This document shows, in pieces, positions 38,501 through 51,214 of a stretch of 64,000 bases of DNA. The translations under genes were made by a program, and so were the position numbers. The notes under the pieces were generated by a model, which saw only the letters and a list, made by a program, of their open reading frames with translations, had not been told where the DNA came from and ran no database searches. The DNA is from Lanius collurio (Eukaryota > Chordata > Aves > Passeriformes > Laniidae): the NCBI GenBank assembly GCA_020086605.1, contig JACBWW010000008.1, positions 20,517,184-20,581,183 of the forward strand. The letters run 5' to 3'. The number at the start of each line of letters is the position of its first letter. Position 1 is the stretch's first letter.

Positions 38501-41500
38501 TGCATCTGGGTAAATGTAATTACTTTTTTGGCTTTTATAGTAATGTGCTTTTGTACATTTATTATGATTATTAAATAAATACTGGGTTTATGCTATAAAT
38601 TCTTTGGTCTGATCTGGATGTCCCCAGATGCTTCTCTGTTGGCTGCTATGTTCTGGATTCTGGATTGAATTTTAAACTGGTGTTTGGATCTGCTCAACTG
38701 TGCCGCTTAAAATCTAATTGTCATTTTTGGACTAAAAGAGCAAGCAGAATTTTTCCCCGAAGGTTTGGATGTGTTCATCATTCAGCCTTAAAACTGTTAA
38801 GCTTGCAAACAATTTGAACTTGATTATTCTTCTGCAGAACTGTGTCCTCCAAACCAAAATTAATGGCAGAAACACTTTTGAATTTTTCTGGGAACAGAAT
38901 CGGGCTCTTACAACCTCCTTCCATGTGCTTAACTTTCTGAATTTGACTCAGGATTGGCATTGCTCATGTATTTACAATGGTGCTTTGGTCTTTGGGCCAC
39001 GTCTCGTTCATCCACCAGTCTGGCTCTACCAGTGAAGGGCAGGTTTAGCTACTCACTTCACATGAGAATCCCTCCTGTGCCAGGAACCCCCAGTGTGGAA
39101 CCACCAACATGGACCACCCCCGAGCAGCCCATCTCAGGTGGTGCAGCTGAAGGCTTCCCATGGTAGAAGGGAATCAAAGTTTCTTGTTCAAAGCTGGCTT
39201 CAGTTTGATCAGTAATTTGATGAACGCATTACTTTCCTGACTTAGAAAGAATGTGCATCCTGTCCCAGCATACTGACATTCATCAAGTTTCTTGCTCTGA
39301 GAATCGTGAAATTGCATATTAATCACTCCAAATGCATTCTCAGTGCTGCTTGCCACCTCCACATCACAGTCTCACTTGCTCTCTGTAGCTTCCATCAACC
39401 TGGACACAGTTGTTTGGAAATGGTATGTTTTAATTGTCAGCTCTGTTGATGTGAGGGGCTGTAGATTCTTTGCAACACCAAGAGTGTGTGTCAACCCCTC
39501 AGGGCCCTGTATCTGGGGACATTCCTGTGACATGGTGTCCCATGCCAAGCCCCGAGTGCCCATCACATCTCTCTCCACCTGTCATTGGTCACGTGCTCTG
39601 CGCACACCCTTTTACTCAGAGGCTTGTCTGTCACTGGCCCCTGTCAATTGAATTCTTTTGCAAGATTTGCAAATTCTGCATTATTCTTCCAAAAGTACCT
39701 ACTACCCCTCCCAAATGCTAAATGCTGGGTCACTGAAGTAGAAATAAAAACGCTAAGCCTTATAATGGAGACAAGAAGCAGTTACTTGGACTAGTTTCTG
39801 AATATTTACCTTTATTACTAATATAGTAATTAGTAAATTATTAGTAATTAGTAAGATGACACACTTTAGTTGCCTAGGTTTGACAAATTTCAGGGAAGAT
39901 GGCAACCTTTGTCTGGAAAAGTGACACTGTAAGCCATTCTAGCTCCATCTTTAATTACACGAAGCTGGCTTCTAAAATGAGAAGATGTCATCGTACAAAG
40001 ACACAAAATATCTCCATAATTACCAGTTTTATGAAGTACTTGAAATTGGTGAGAGGAAGCATATTGCAAATCTCTAAAAATAAATAGTTTGTAAAGTCAT
40101 AATCATTATAAAACAGATTTACTTGAGGAGACAGTATTACACATGTTAAGGGTAGTCTGTCACTTACAGAGTGTAGTACATATGTGACTTGAAAAAGCAA
40201 GCCAGTAAGAGCTGTATTAATGATGAATTTTATTTCTGTTCTGTCATTTTAATGGATGAAAAAATTGCAAAAATTGGAAAGGAATTAATGATATTTTTAA
40301 AAAAATAATCCTGAAAAGATATTTTTTAAAGAAAGCTTAGTTTTTAGAAACATTAACCTATTTCTATTTAATGAAAACAAAGAAGAATCCCCCTCATCAA
40401 TAGGTAATCTCTAATTTTGACCACCCCACCAATTATTGTTTTACTTTTTCTTTCATTATTTTTAAACTTTAATTTCTATTGCTGGCTATGTTGGAAAACT
40501 ACTAAAATACTATCATTTTCCAGATAATGTTTGTAACTTTTTGGCATATGTTCATTCTTTCAAACCCCTTAGGATAATCCACAGCTCCACAAAAACATGA
40601 GTCAAATACATTACAAATTTCCCTCAGAGAATCTACATCTTTTCCAGCTGTTTGGATAGTCTGTCTAAAACCTGACCAGACCTCTCATCTCCTAGTATTG
40701 TTTTGGGCTTTTTATTTTTTTGACTTTGATTTGTTCAATGTCATAATTTCTAAACTGAGCCAACAATTTCAGTCTCTTTGGTTTTCTTTAAAATACTTAA
40801 CACTGGACAATAGAATGATCTTTTATCCAAAGAAAATTGCATTGTTTTCAACTATTTCTATTCACTAGTGCAAGATTTCTTACCCATGTCAATGAACTCC
40901 CTTTTAAAATCCTCCCTAGGCAGTTTCATATATTATTTATGGATTAAAATATATCTCAGCCATATTCCTAAATAGACTTGTTCTGATTGGTTTGAGATAG
41001 GTAAACAGAAATTATGAGGGCAATATAAAGCTCTTGGTAGAGGTTCCTTTTTAAATATGGTTCTGCAACTGGGTAACTTGGGATTTTTTAAACAAAAAAA
41101 AGGAAAAAAAATTCATTTGTAATCATTCCAGTTAATTCCTTGTGTATTTTTTTCTGGTGAGGTAGTATAAATCAAATTGTAAGAGTGTTAAAAGATTGGC
41201 AAGCTGCATAGTAAGGAGCCTAAGGTGGGAATCGGGCCTCAGAAGTTTTCCATCTTAATTAGCAAAAATATTTATCCCCCAGCCTATGTACCTGTGATAA
41301 TTTGTTTTCTTCTAACCTTGAATAAACCTTCATTAATGATGGAGAAAGACAATCATGTTAAGACAATCCAGAGTTGGACCAGTTAATATCGGTGAACAGT
41401 GTTTCCTGCCCTACTTTTAATTTGTTGCCTGCAAGGGCAGGAAAGCAAAGGAGGTTATAACCATAGTAACACCATGTCCCAAATCTCACAATATATTAGA

Positions 41501-44500
41501 TCATGCTTGTAAAGTGCTGTATTAAATACAATAGCGAGCAAACAAGAAAGTGTTTGTCCCTTGCGTTGCCCAGGTCCCTCTCAACAGAGGCACTAATGGT
41601 GTGGTTTTGTGCTTGATGATGGACATCAGCTGCTGGTTCCTCATGAACATGGGGACTAACACAGCAATGGCTTGTTGACATTATCAGCTACAGCATTCAG
41701 CAAGCTGAGTGGCTTATAGTTGTAAGGCATGGTGCTGATCTGCTGTCAGCCTTTCTGAGGATCCCAGCCCAATGCCTGGCCCAACTCTGAAGGCCTTGAG
41801 CTGTCCTGTTAGTGCTGGGTTGCTGCTGGTACATGCCAATGGTCTTCAGCTTTTATCTTCCTTTCCCCTCCTCTTCACTGTGTCTGGCTGCTGATCCTCT
41901 TCTACAGCTGAGCAGAGAGAATTTGTCCGGTTACCCCACCTCACTCTGTTCACTCTGTTCGCCTCCTTGCTCCAGAATTCCCTAACACTGTCCCTACTGC
42001 AAGTTAGCATCCATCACATAACCCATGTGGTTGCTCACTACTCCTGTATCTTCTCTAGGCTGAAAAGTTTGTAAAAAAATAGTTTAAAAAGTATACTACT
42101 GATGTTAAAGCTAGCCCAAACAATTCTAACTGAACTAATTAAGCAAATAATTGCTCAAGCAGTTATGCCAGCATATTGTAGGGAGAGAAAACCTCTGACA
42201 TGCCAGGAAAAGGAGCTGGCAAGTAGCAGTGACAGCCAAGTTAAGAAATCAGTCTTCTTGTGGAGCTCAGCTATAAGCAGCACCATCAGCACAGGCACTG
42301 CCTGGTGCATGGGACTCAACTGCCTTCTGCAGTCTCCAGCTCAACAGTGTGCTCTGTAGCTATGCGCTGCTACGTTCAACTACAGTTTGCTATGCCTGGA
42401 AGGTCAGCAGTTTCTAGTTTTTGTCCATTATCTTTCACAGATGTTTAAAGAGCTGGCACCTGTGGTCTCACCTCCCAAGCAAACAAACCTAAAAAACCCA
42501 AACCCCAAAACTTCTATGGAAGAAGGTCTGGCAAACTAATGAATCCTTTCCCTTGCCTCCCTTGTCTACACATAACATGCATCCTTTTGCATCATCTATA
42601 GGTGACTCAGCAAAACTTGAGAGAGAGTTTAAAGAACTGCCTAAGTGACTGTCTGTATTACCCATGTTCTCTGAGATGCCCTAAATGCCATAATATAAAT
42701 GTGCTGCACATCGAACTGTGTGTGTATGTGTAGTTTGAGTTGGAGATATGAAGGAAAAGGTAATTTTTTGAAAGAAAATCTGTTTTGACGAGAGAGTTTT
42801 TGTGTTGCTAGGGAGCCTGAGATAAGCATGATCAGTGAGCCTGAACACAGTGAACATTAGCACTTCTGCTAAAAAATGTTGCATGCAGATATTCTCGTGA
42901 TACTCTTTGCATGTGTGCAGAATTATGTGTAGATCTGATGTAGTGGACATTGTGTTTCTAAATTGAAATGTAGAATAAGTTTTGTGTACAGTGAAAATTT
43001 GGACCTACTTGTCAACCTAGACCCCCTCAAATTATGCTAATGACTACTCTGTGAATTTAGGATGTCTGAAAAAATTTTATTTAATGCTGTTCCTGAGGTA
43101 GAGGTTAGAGTATGGACATCTTACTGCTTGTAAGAAATTGAGTGCTTGCTATTTGATAAGACTTTGAACTCAAAAAATACACTGTGTTGACTATTTTGCA
43201 GAATAGGTGTTGTCTGCCTCTTTGAGCTGTGAGATGCTATTTGCTAGAGTTTTCAGCATTTTCAGCACTGATGGTGAAAACATTCTTGTTTTGTGAATCT
43301 AACTGATGTACTGGGATGTAAGTTATTATTAATCTTTCTCATTATAAAGACTGCATTTGGCTTCTGGCAGTATGCAGAAGTCATTATTGTCACATGTTTC
43401 TAATTTCTGAAAATTAATGTTTTTAAGATAAACATGGAAAAAAAAAAAAAAAACCACTCTGGACACTTCATTAACAGGAAAGTAGTTGAAGTTCTGCCAT
43501 GAACACTTATGAAAAACTCTATAATACTGTTTGGCCCCACATAACTTCCCAGGGAATTCAGATCCTTGAATAAGTAATACTAGTTTTATAATATTCTGTG
43601 ACAGAGAATGCTTGTTGTGTAAACATAGTTACTAAAGATACTAGAACAGATGTGTTTAATACTATAAATTGATCTTACTTGAGCATAAAAGTGAGTGAAG
43701 TCCCTTTGAATACTTTTTAACACACCTAATGCTTATGCCAAAAGGCAGAACTTATCTGAACCTTTGACCTTTATTAAGACTTTTTGTCTTGAGTATGCAT
43801 TTCTGAGCTTTGTCTCAAGTTGCAAGCTGCTTGCTTTGAATATAGACCCATAAACTTTTCCTAACGTATAATTGAATTTTGTTTCCAGTAAGAAGAACAA
43901 TAATGCTAGGTGAGCAAGATACTAAACACTTGAGGTGGTATGTTTCTGATGACATCTTGAAAGGAACCTGGATTCTCGTATTTTCATTGTGTCATCCCCT
44001 GTTCTGGCAAACACATTCTTAAAGAAATTGCTGGTGTTATGGCACTTGCCATGAGGAGCAGGAAAAATTGTTAGAGTTCCTCTTGTTAATGAATGATTGC
44101 TTCCCCTCCTGTTAGAAGAATGATGATGCTGTCTAAGGATCAGTACAGGTCTTTGTTCTCCCCTATGCCCACAAGGTTTCAGCTACTGGATCTTGTCTTT
44201 GTTCCTGTATTTTGGAGGGGTTTTTATTGCTACCATAAGGTTTTGAGCTTGCCTGTGTTTGCATAGCCATGTCCTCTTGGTTAATGGCTGTTATCTTTGA
44301 CAACATCATCTGACTGATTTTAAGGATGGAATATAAATCTATGTTTCTAGCAGTAACTTCTAGTTCCTATGACCTAGAAAGAAATAGATGAAGGCTTAAA
44401 AAATATTAAATATCTTTTGGATTATTAAATATTAAACCCAACAGCAGTCTACAATTTACCAGTCTTAAGATAATATTTTTATAAGTATTATAAGACAATA

Positions 44501-46327
44501 CCGTCAACTGCTTTGTTAATGAGACTTTTTAATAGATTAATTAAGCAACTAGAAAACCTTTCCTAGTCATGTCAGTGTGTGCTCAGTGTGGTGTGTTTTC
44601 AGCTTCTGGGTTAATAGTAACTGTAAACATGCTAGGGGGCAGTTATCTTTTTGGTTGGGTCTTTGCACCTATTGCATACAAGTTCTTTATCAAGCTTGAC
44701 TGCTGCATTTGGGTATGGTGGTCAGGAAACTTGAGTGGCTTGGTCTTGAAAAACTTGAAAAAGTCCACCAAATTATTATGTTGAAAAGTTCTTTGTTTAC
44801 AAAATAATGAAATCTTTTGTTAAAACTGAAGTTGTGTGAACTTGTTGGTTTTAATGGTACAGCTCTAAAAAATCTCAGTATTTTGCATTATTTTATGTTG
44901 AAAACATTGTTCTCTGCAGTAAAGTAATACAGAAGATAAAACAAAAGTATTCAATTAACAGTTGAAATGCTGTACTTCAAAACAAAAAACTCTAAATCTA
45001 GAAACTTTTTCCAGCCAGTAGGGAATGATATTTTTTTGTAGCCAAGACTCCCACAATCTCAGTTTTTAAAATAATTGCTGTAAAATTTCCAAATGTTGTA
45101 AGTAAAAAAATTAAGAATTTCTAGCTTCCAACAATACTATTGTACATTTTTTATTTTCCTACTGTTGTATACCAAATAAGACATGATCTTTATGTACTAA
45201 AATCTATTGAGTAATAGATACAATTTTGCTTTCTTCTCTGAACCCAAATGAGACCGAAGATTTAATACAGCAGGTTCTCAGGTTCTGCACAGGAGCTTAT
45301 GGCAGTCAGTTGAACAGCTGAGGTTGTGGAAGAACCACTTATTGTTTGAACACCTGTTTTTTCTCTACAATCCTCTTTAACATAGTACTGAGAGGACAGT
45401 ATGAGTTTCAAATGTATTAATTTAAGAGAGTTGGGTTCTAGGGTACCAAACCAGTTATGAATCACAGTGCTCCCTCTATTACCAATATTTAGTTCTGAGT
45501 AAGAAATCCAGCCTTAGAAATGCCTCAATGTCTTAGAAAATCACAGCAAGATGGCTTTTTTCCTTCAAATTTTCTACTTCCTGGAACAAGATTTTAGATT
45601 TTTGTCCCAGGAATGTGGTGTGAACTCTGATTATTAAAATATGTGATTCTTTATTATTGTCATGTCACAAGTGAGGTTTTGCTTTAAAATAAATATCCTT
45701 TGAGGAATTGTTTTTACATGTGGTTTCCCAAGAAAACAAAGCTCACTTGTTGGTGTTTTCTGCATGTGTGAACCTGCCTGTGTGCCCTACTAGCAATAAC
45801 TTCTGACTCTTGTCCAACTTCAACGTCTCTGAGCAATGTTCTGAAAAACAACTTCAGTAACAAAGAATTGGTACACAACACAGAAAACCAAGTTTTACTC
45901 TTTCAGCTGCTTATGGGAACACTTGATTCATATGTAACATATGGGTTTAATTTGGTTCTTTTCCAAGCTGAGAAAGGTTCTTTTTAAATTCAACATTGTA
46001 TGACTTTGTCTTGGTCCAGGCTGGTTTGTTTTGATGGAGAGTTGTGAGATTACAGGTTTGATTCTCATACAGGTGAGCAAGCCGTGAGATCTGGCCCTGT
46101 TTTATATAGACTGTATGGATGCTGTTTTCAGTTTCTTTGTATGATGTGGCTTGAAAGTGTGGACCCTTGTCTGATGGTACTGTTCATATCAGCTATTCTT
46201 TTGGTCTTTTTATTTCAAAAAGATATTTTAGATTTTCTGTAATTTGTTTGAGAGTGTGTTAGATGGTATTGTGAGCATGACAATAGCAAACCATTGATGT
46301 TTTCATCCTTGCCAGCCCAGTTATCCA
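32598..46327. other. Unique AT-rich non-coding sequence
   Basis: No complete gene or well-preserved repeat is recognised over about 13.7 kb. Points seen: a segment at about 33,385-33,470 resembling the 'ctgaggagattaagtggcttgc' core of old amniote SINEs, too weak to call; a GC-richer patch at about 39,000-39,660 with short unexplained frames; a direct repeat of TAGTAATTAGTAA at 39,824-39,854; and a run of 16 A at 43,438-43,453. Confidence 0.55.
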
Positions 46328-46890
46328 CAGAATCATAGAATTACAGAATAAACTGAGTTAGAAGAGATCCATCAGGATAATCAAGTCCAACTCCTGGCCC
46401 AACACAGGACCATCCCTAAAAATGGCACCATGTGCCTGAGTGCATTGTCCAAATGCCTCTTGAACTCTGTCAGGCTTGGTGCTGTGACTACTTCACTGGG
46501 GACCCTGTCCCAGTGCCCAACCACCCTCTGGGTGAAGAACATTTTCCAACTATCCAACCTAAACCTCCCCTGACACAACTTCATGTCATTCCCATGGGTC
46601 CTGTCCCCGGTCACCACAAAGAAGTGATCAGTGCCTGCCCCTCCTCTTCCCCTCACAAGGAAGTTGTAACTGCAGTGAGGTCTCCCCTCAGTCTCCTTTT
46701 CTCTAGGCTGAACAGAATAAGTGACCTCAGCTGCTCCTCATAGGGCTTCCCCTCAAGGTTCTTCACCATCTTTGTTACCCTCCTTTGGACATTGTTTAAT
46801 AGCTTAATAAATTTTTCTATATTGTGGTTCCCAAAACTGCATGCAGGACACGAGGAGAGGCTGCACCAGCTTAGAGCAGAGCATGCCATC
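46328..46890 (-). mobile_element. CR1 LINE 3' fragment, minus strand
   Basis: Read on the minus strand, the segment ends at 46,328 with the CR1 terminal repeat (seen on the plus strand as GAATCATAGAATTACAGAAT). It carries the typical 3' region, including 'gggttggacttgattatcctgatgg'-like and 'gttgggcactgggacagggtcccc'-like stretches. Near 46,660-46,760 it encodes a short piece with the CR1 C-terminal motif [13 protein letters not shown]. It is 5'-truncated near 46,890 and is a different, shorter copy than the one at 27,415. It has no function expected. Confidence 0.9.
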
Positions 46891-49800
46891 CCTGCCTCCA
46901 AGCTTTAACTGAAAGCTGAGCAGAGGAGAGATGCATTTCTCCTTTGAACTATGCTTACCTTCTGCTTTCATTGTATCCCCTGCATTGGTCCTAGGGAAGC
47001 TTGGGGAGCTCTGTGACTCCTGTGTAATTGTTACTTGCCAGTTTTGTCTTGTTTTTGTAACAACTTTATCCCAGACATTCTGGTCTCCCACCTTGTCAGG
47101 TGTAATATTTCCCATATATCCCTGTCCTCCCCAGGGGCAAGTGCAGAGCTCCCAGGGGTCTTTCTAGTGGCAGCCAGGTAGTTGCAATGCACTCCTCCTC
47201 CTGTGCTCCTCCTCTTGACCTGTATTTTCTCACTTATCTTTGCCTCAGGGCATGGACTTCCCTTTAAAAGGAAGCACTTGTATCATTATGTGGATGCTAT
47301 TTTAATCTGCTACTTAAAACATAAAGGAATGATCATTCTGAGTTAGGTTTTTAGCCTTCCCCAAAATAAATTATCTGTCTTTGAAAATCAGAGAACATTT
47401 CTTTTGTTAGAAGTATATATATAGCTTTATGCATTGCTAAACTGTCACCAAAAAATAGGAGTAGGACTTTTAGTCTTAATAATGTTCTGAAACTGCTGTT
47501 TTCTAATCAAATAGTACATATTAAATAATTTATTTGGATTTTTTATACTGAAGTAGTATAAAGCTGTTACTACCAGTACCTGTGATGAGAGTTTAGGGAA
47601 AATTTCTTCCTTATGACTCAAATCTGCAATACAGCAAAGGGTTGATCAGGTCCTGGTGTCTCCAGGCACACCATCTTTTTTTCTTCTCCTTTCATTAGTA
47701 ACTACTTGACATGAATGATAAGAAGATTGATAAAAGCTTTCTGATAAAATTTTATTGTTTGACTGTTACTTTGAGGATGTGTTTCCAACATACTGTTGTT
47801 TAGCATAAAGTAGCCTTTTTCTTTTAAACATATGATATGGGACAGACTCTGAATTCAGGTTGCACTTAGCGCCTTGATGTCAGGTTTGTTCTATTTGCTT
47901 TAGTATTGTTAATTTTCCACCATAGCTAAAACACCAATGTTTTGTCTAGTAAGAAATGTGCTATGAGCTTCTGCAGGAAAAAGTATGTCTTGTTTTGTTT
48001 ATGCAGATAGGTTTTATGGATTATTTCCTCCTTTATCTACCATCTGTTGTTGACTCCTATTCACTCTGTAGGTTCTTCCCACCCAACTCTCCTAAATATT
48101 TCCCTTTTTAGCAAATGCATCACGTAGCTCTTTTTTTGTGTGACCCTGAAGAATCCAGTCAGTTGTTTAGTGCATTTGCCACTTGGATAAAAAAATGCCT
48201 GAAATTCAGTGATTAGAGTTTTTTAAAATATTATTACTATATAACTTGAGACACCTGACCAGTACCATCTGAGTACCTAATATCTTCTCCTGAAACTAAA
48301 AGGGATTTTTGTTTTTCAAGAATCAAAATAAGATAGAAGAAAAAATAGAGGAAAGTGGGAAGAGTTGTATGTTCATTGACAAAAGGAAAGTTGCCCATGT
48401 CTAAACTAGTTTCTGAGTTACAAAGAGCTAAAGGAAAAGTAAGTTCTTAATACACCTGGCTTTGCTCATTTAACTCAGTACATGGACTATGCATTTTGAA
48501 GGCAGGCATATAAATTAAAAAAAAAATAAATGGTCTGCATGGCATGAAATAATTGAGAATTTTATTTCCCTGCTTTTTGCATTCTACCATTTAAATAGGT
48601 CAATTTTTATGTAACAGAGTATTCAGCAGAGATTGACAGGTATTTCACACTATCAAAACCAAAAAAATATAAATTTGAGAAATCTATAGTTACAAAACTT
48701 AAACTGATCATTTCAGTGTCATTTTATTAATTCCAATTCATTGTACTAAGCCATAGGAAAAATAAAAGTTTATTTTGATTGGCATCTTCACATATTGATA
48801 GCTTGGATAGCTCTGACATAAATTTAATTCTGCTGTTAACAGGAGTGAAACGTATATTAAATCTTCAGCCCTGTTATATCAAACGTGATTTTTAATTCTT
48901 ACATCTGGCTTATACTTTTTTTCATTATACCTGTATCCTTTGCAGAAATGCTGGCAAAATAGTCATATCTAAGTATTGATTTTGACAAGGAATAGATAGA
49001 GATACTGAGAGAAATGCCTTAGAAACTGCAAGGTGATATTGTATTTCAACAGCACAGAGGTTGAGCATAGCTTCATTTACTCCTCTTAGCACAGGTGAGT
49101 GATTATGTTGCTTGTCAAAGAAGCATAATTATGAGAGGAATAAGTCTTAAATTGGAATGGTGAATTATTGTTTATCAAATTGCAAAGAAGTAACATAAAG
49201 GAAGATTGTTTTGTGAAATGACAGTGGTATCCTCTAATACCTGTCTCAGTACATCTTACTCAACTAAAACCATTTGACTATTAGTCTTCTGTATTTACTA
49301 GAAGAGGGTGGTTTAGCGTTAATCTATTTACAACAGTGATGACAAAATTCTTCATTTGAATGGTTGAACATCAGATGGTTATGTCCCCTTGCATTCTGGA
49401 AGGATGCAGAAAGCATTCTGCTCAGGATATTGAGATTCAAGTGGTCAAATTGGCATTACAATTTTGGATATTGAGCAAAAGTCAGGGTGAGATTTAGTTG
49501 CCTTCACAGTACAAAGCTGAACTCATGGTTCTGGTTCTTGTTCAATCCCTCTTTGAGGAGTGTGATGGTGGGCTGCTACCTGTTGAGTTGGTTGTTCTTG
49601 CTGGTTGTTCTTGCAGGAGGTACAAGATCTGCCATGTCAAAGCAGGAGGTTATGCAGGCATAGTCATCAAATATAGCAGAAGTTTTCCAAAGGCGTATAA
49701 ACAAATTGGTAAAAGATCAACTCTGCATCAAAAAAGACAAAGTATCAAAGAATACATTCAATCTGAATGGGTGTATAATACTGCAGGAATTCCTCTTATT

Positions 49801-51105
49801 TTTAAGCTATGCTATGACTTTTTGAGTATTCAGGTGTTTAAAAATAACAGTCCATAGAGCCTTACAACTCTAACAGATGAGCATAGACAACTTTTTATGA
49901 CTAACACTTCATTTGTTAGCAAATTATCTTTCCAACTTGCTAGGTCAGCGTCTGCAGTCACTGAGGACTGTTTGAGGGAACTTTCTATTTTTCACAAGAA
50001 GGAATGTATGTAAACACAAAGGGCCAATCTGGGCCAACTACTAGTTGGTTTACATCCCCTGAGACCTTCCTATGAACTCCATGTGGCAGGAACTTCTGCT
50101 GAAGTAGAGCATGAGTAAAATCTCAAGTTACTACTTTTTGGATCCACTGTTGAGTGAATGACAGCAAAAGGCAAACAATGCCAACAAGAGAAAAGTAAAA
50201 AAAAAAAAAAATTCCACTGACTACCATTTTCTTTTGTCCATATGTCTTCAATCAGGTTTAGACAAGCTTAAGCATCATTTATTCCTCACAAATTCACTTC
50301 CAGTGAGGCAGGTAGAGGCAAGCAGAATTACTGAGTTGGGTGGACTCTTAAAATGTCTTTTGATGCATGATACCTTCTACTTACCAAAAAGGTTTGATTT
50401 AAGCAAATCAATTCCCCTCATATAATGGAAAAATTTAAGCAGTGATTAAAAAAGCAGGACCCTACTGCTCTTGCCACCCTTGCAAAATCATTAAGCAGTT
50501 CAAGCCGGTGAAGTCAGTCGTGATTGGCCAAAGGTAAGACACGGCAGGTGATGTAGGTGGCTTCTTTTGTTCACTTTTCTAGTGAAACCTGCAGCAATAC
50601 ACTTAATGGAACAACAAAAAAGATTCTTTGAGACAGCTGATATAGATGGTATTTTGGAGAAAAATGTAGAAATCAGAGGCATTAGAGAAGATCAAAAGCA
50701 TCTGACCGTGCTTCAGAGACAGTGAAAATATTCAGATGATGGAGATATGGCAGGACAGACCTGCAAGAGAAGTTTCTTCTGAACAGTCCATTTCTGTAAG
50801 GAATAAAAAACCTCTTGGTGTATTTCCACTTCCTTTAGCAAATTAGCTTGTTACTCTGCTAGTGGAATGGAAGTCACATCTAAGCACAAGGTAGGACTTG
50901 CACAGATAGCTGCTCTTTATCAAAGGGATGCTGATCATCCAAGTGTCCTGAAGTGACTGTTAGAGCTGTAAAATCTTACAAATTTTCACCCAAACCTCCC
51001 ATTAACTCTACTTTCTCTCTCTCAATGTGGACAAGAAGAATCTGACATTTTATCAGTTCTCAAAAATTAATCCAATTATGTACTAAGGCCTTCAGAAGCA
51101 ACACC
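46891..51105. other. Unique AT-rich non-coding sequence
   Basis: No gene is recognised. The longest open frame (plus 49,498-49,857, 119 codons) shows no known domain and is probably chance. A run of 15 A lies at 50,197-50,211. Confidence 0.55.
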
Positions 51106-51214
51106 TTTGAGCAATGTGATCTAGTGGAAGATGTTCCTGCCTATGGCAGAGGGCTTACAGCAAGGTGATCTTCAAGGTCCCTTTCAACCCAAGCCTTTCT
51201 ATTATTCTGTGATT
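51106..51214 (+). mobile_element. CR1 LINE 3' tail
   Basis: About 110 bases match the last part of CR1: 'tttgagcaatgtgatctagtgg', 'tgttcctgcctatggcagaggg', 'tgatcttcaaggtccctttc' and 'caaccc', ending ATTATTCTGTGATTT, the eroded terminal repeat. Such very short tails are the usual product of strong 5' truncation. Confidence 0.88.

Noticed and set aside
46432..46743. Plus-strand frame of 103 codons
   Set aside because: Antisense of the minus-strand CR1 fragment.
49498..49857. 119-codon plus-strand frame as a possible gene
   Set aside because: No recognisable domain, no splice or promoter context, and the length is within chance for 64 kb.
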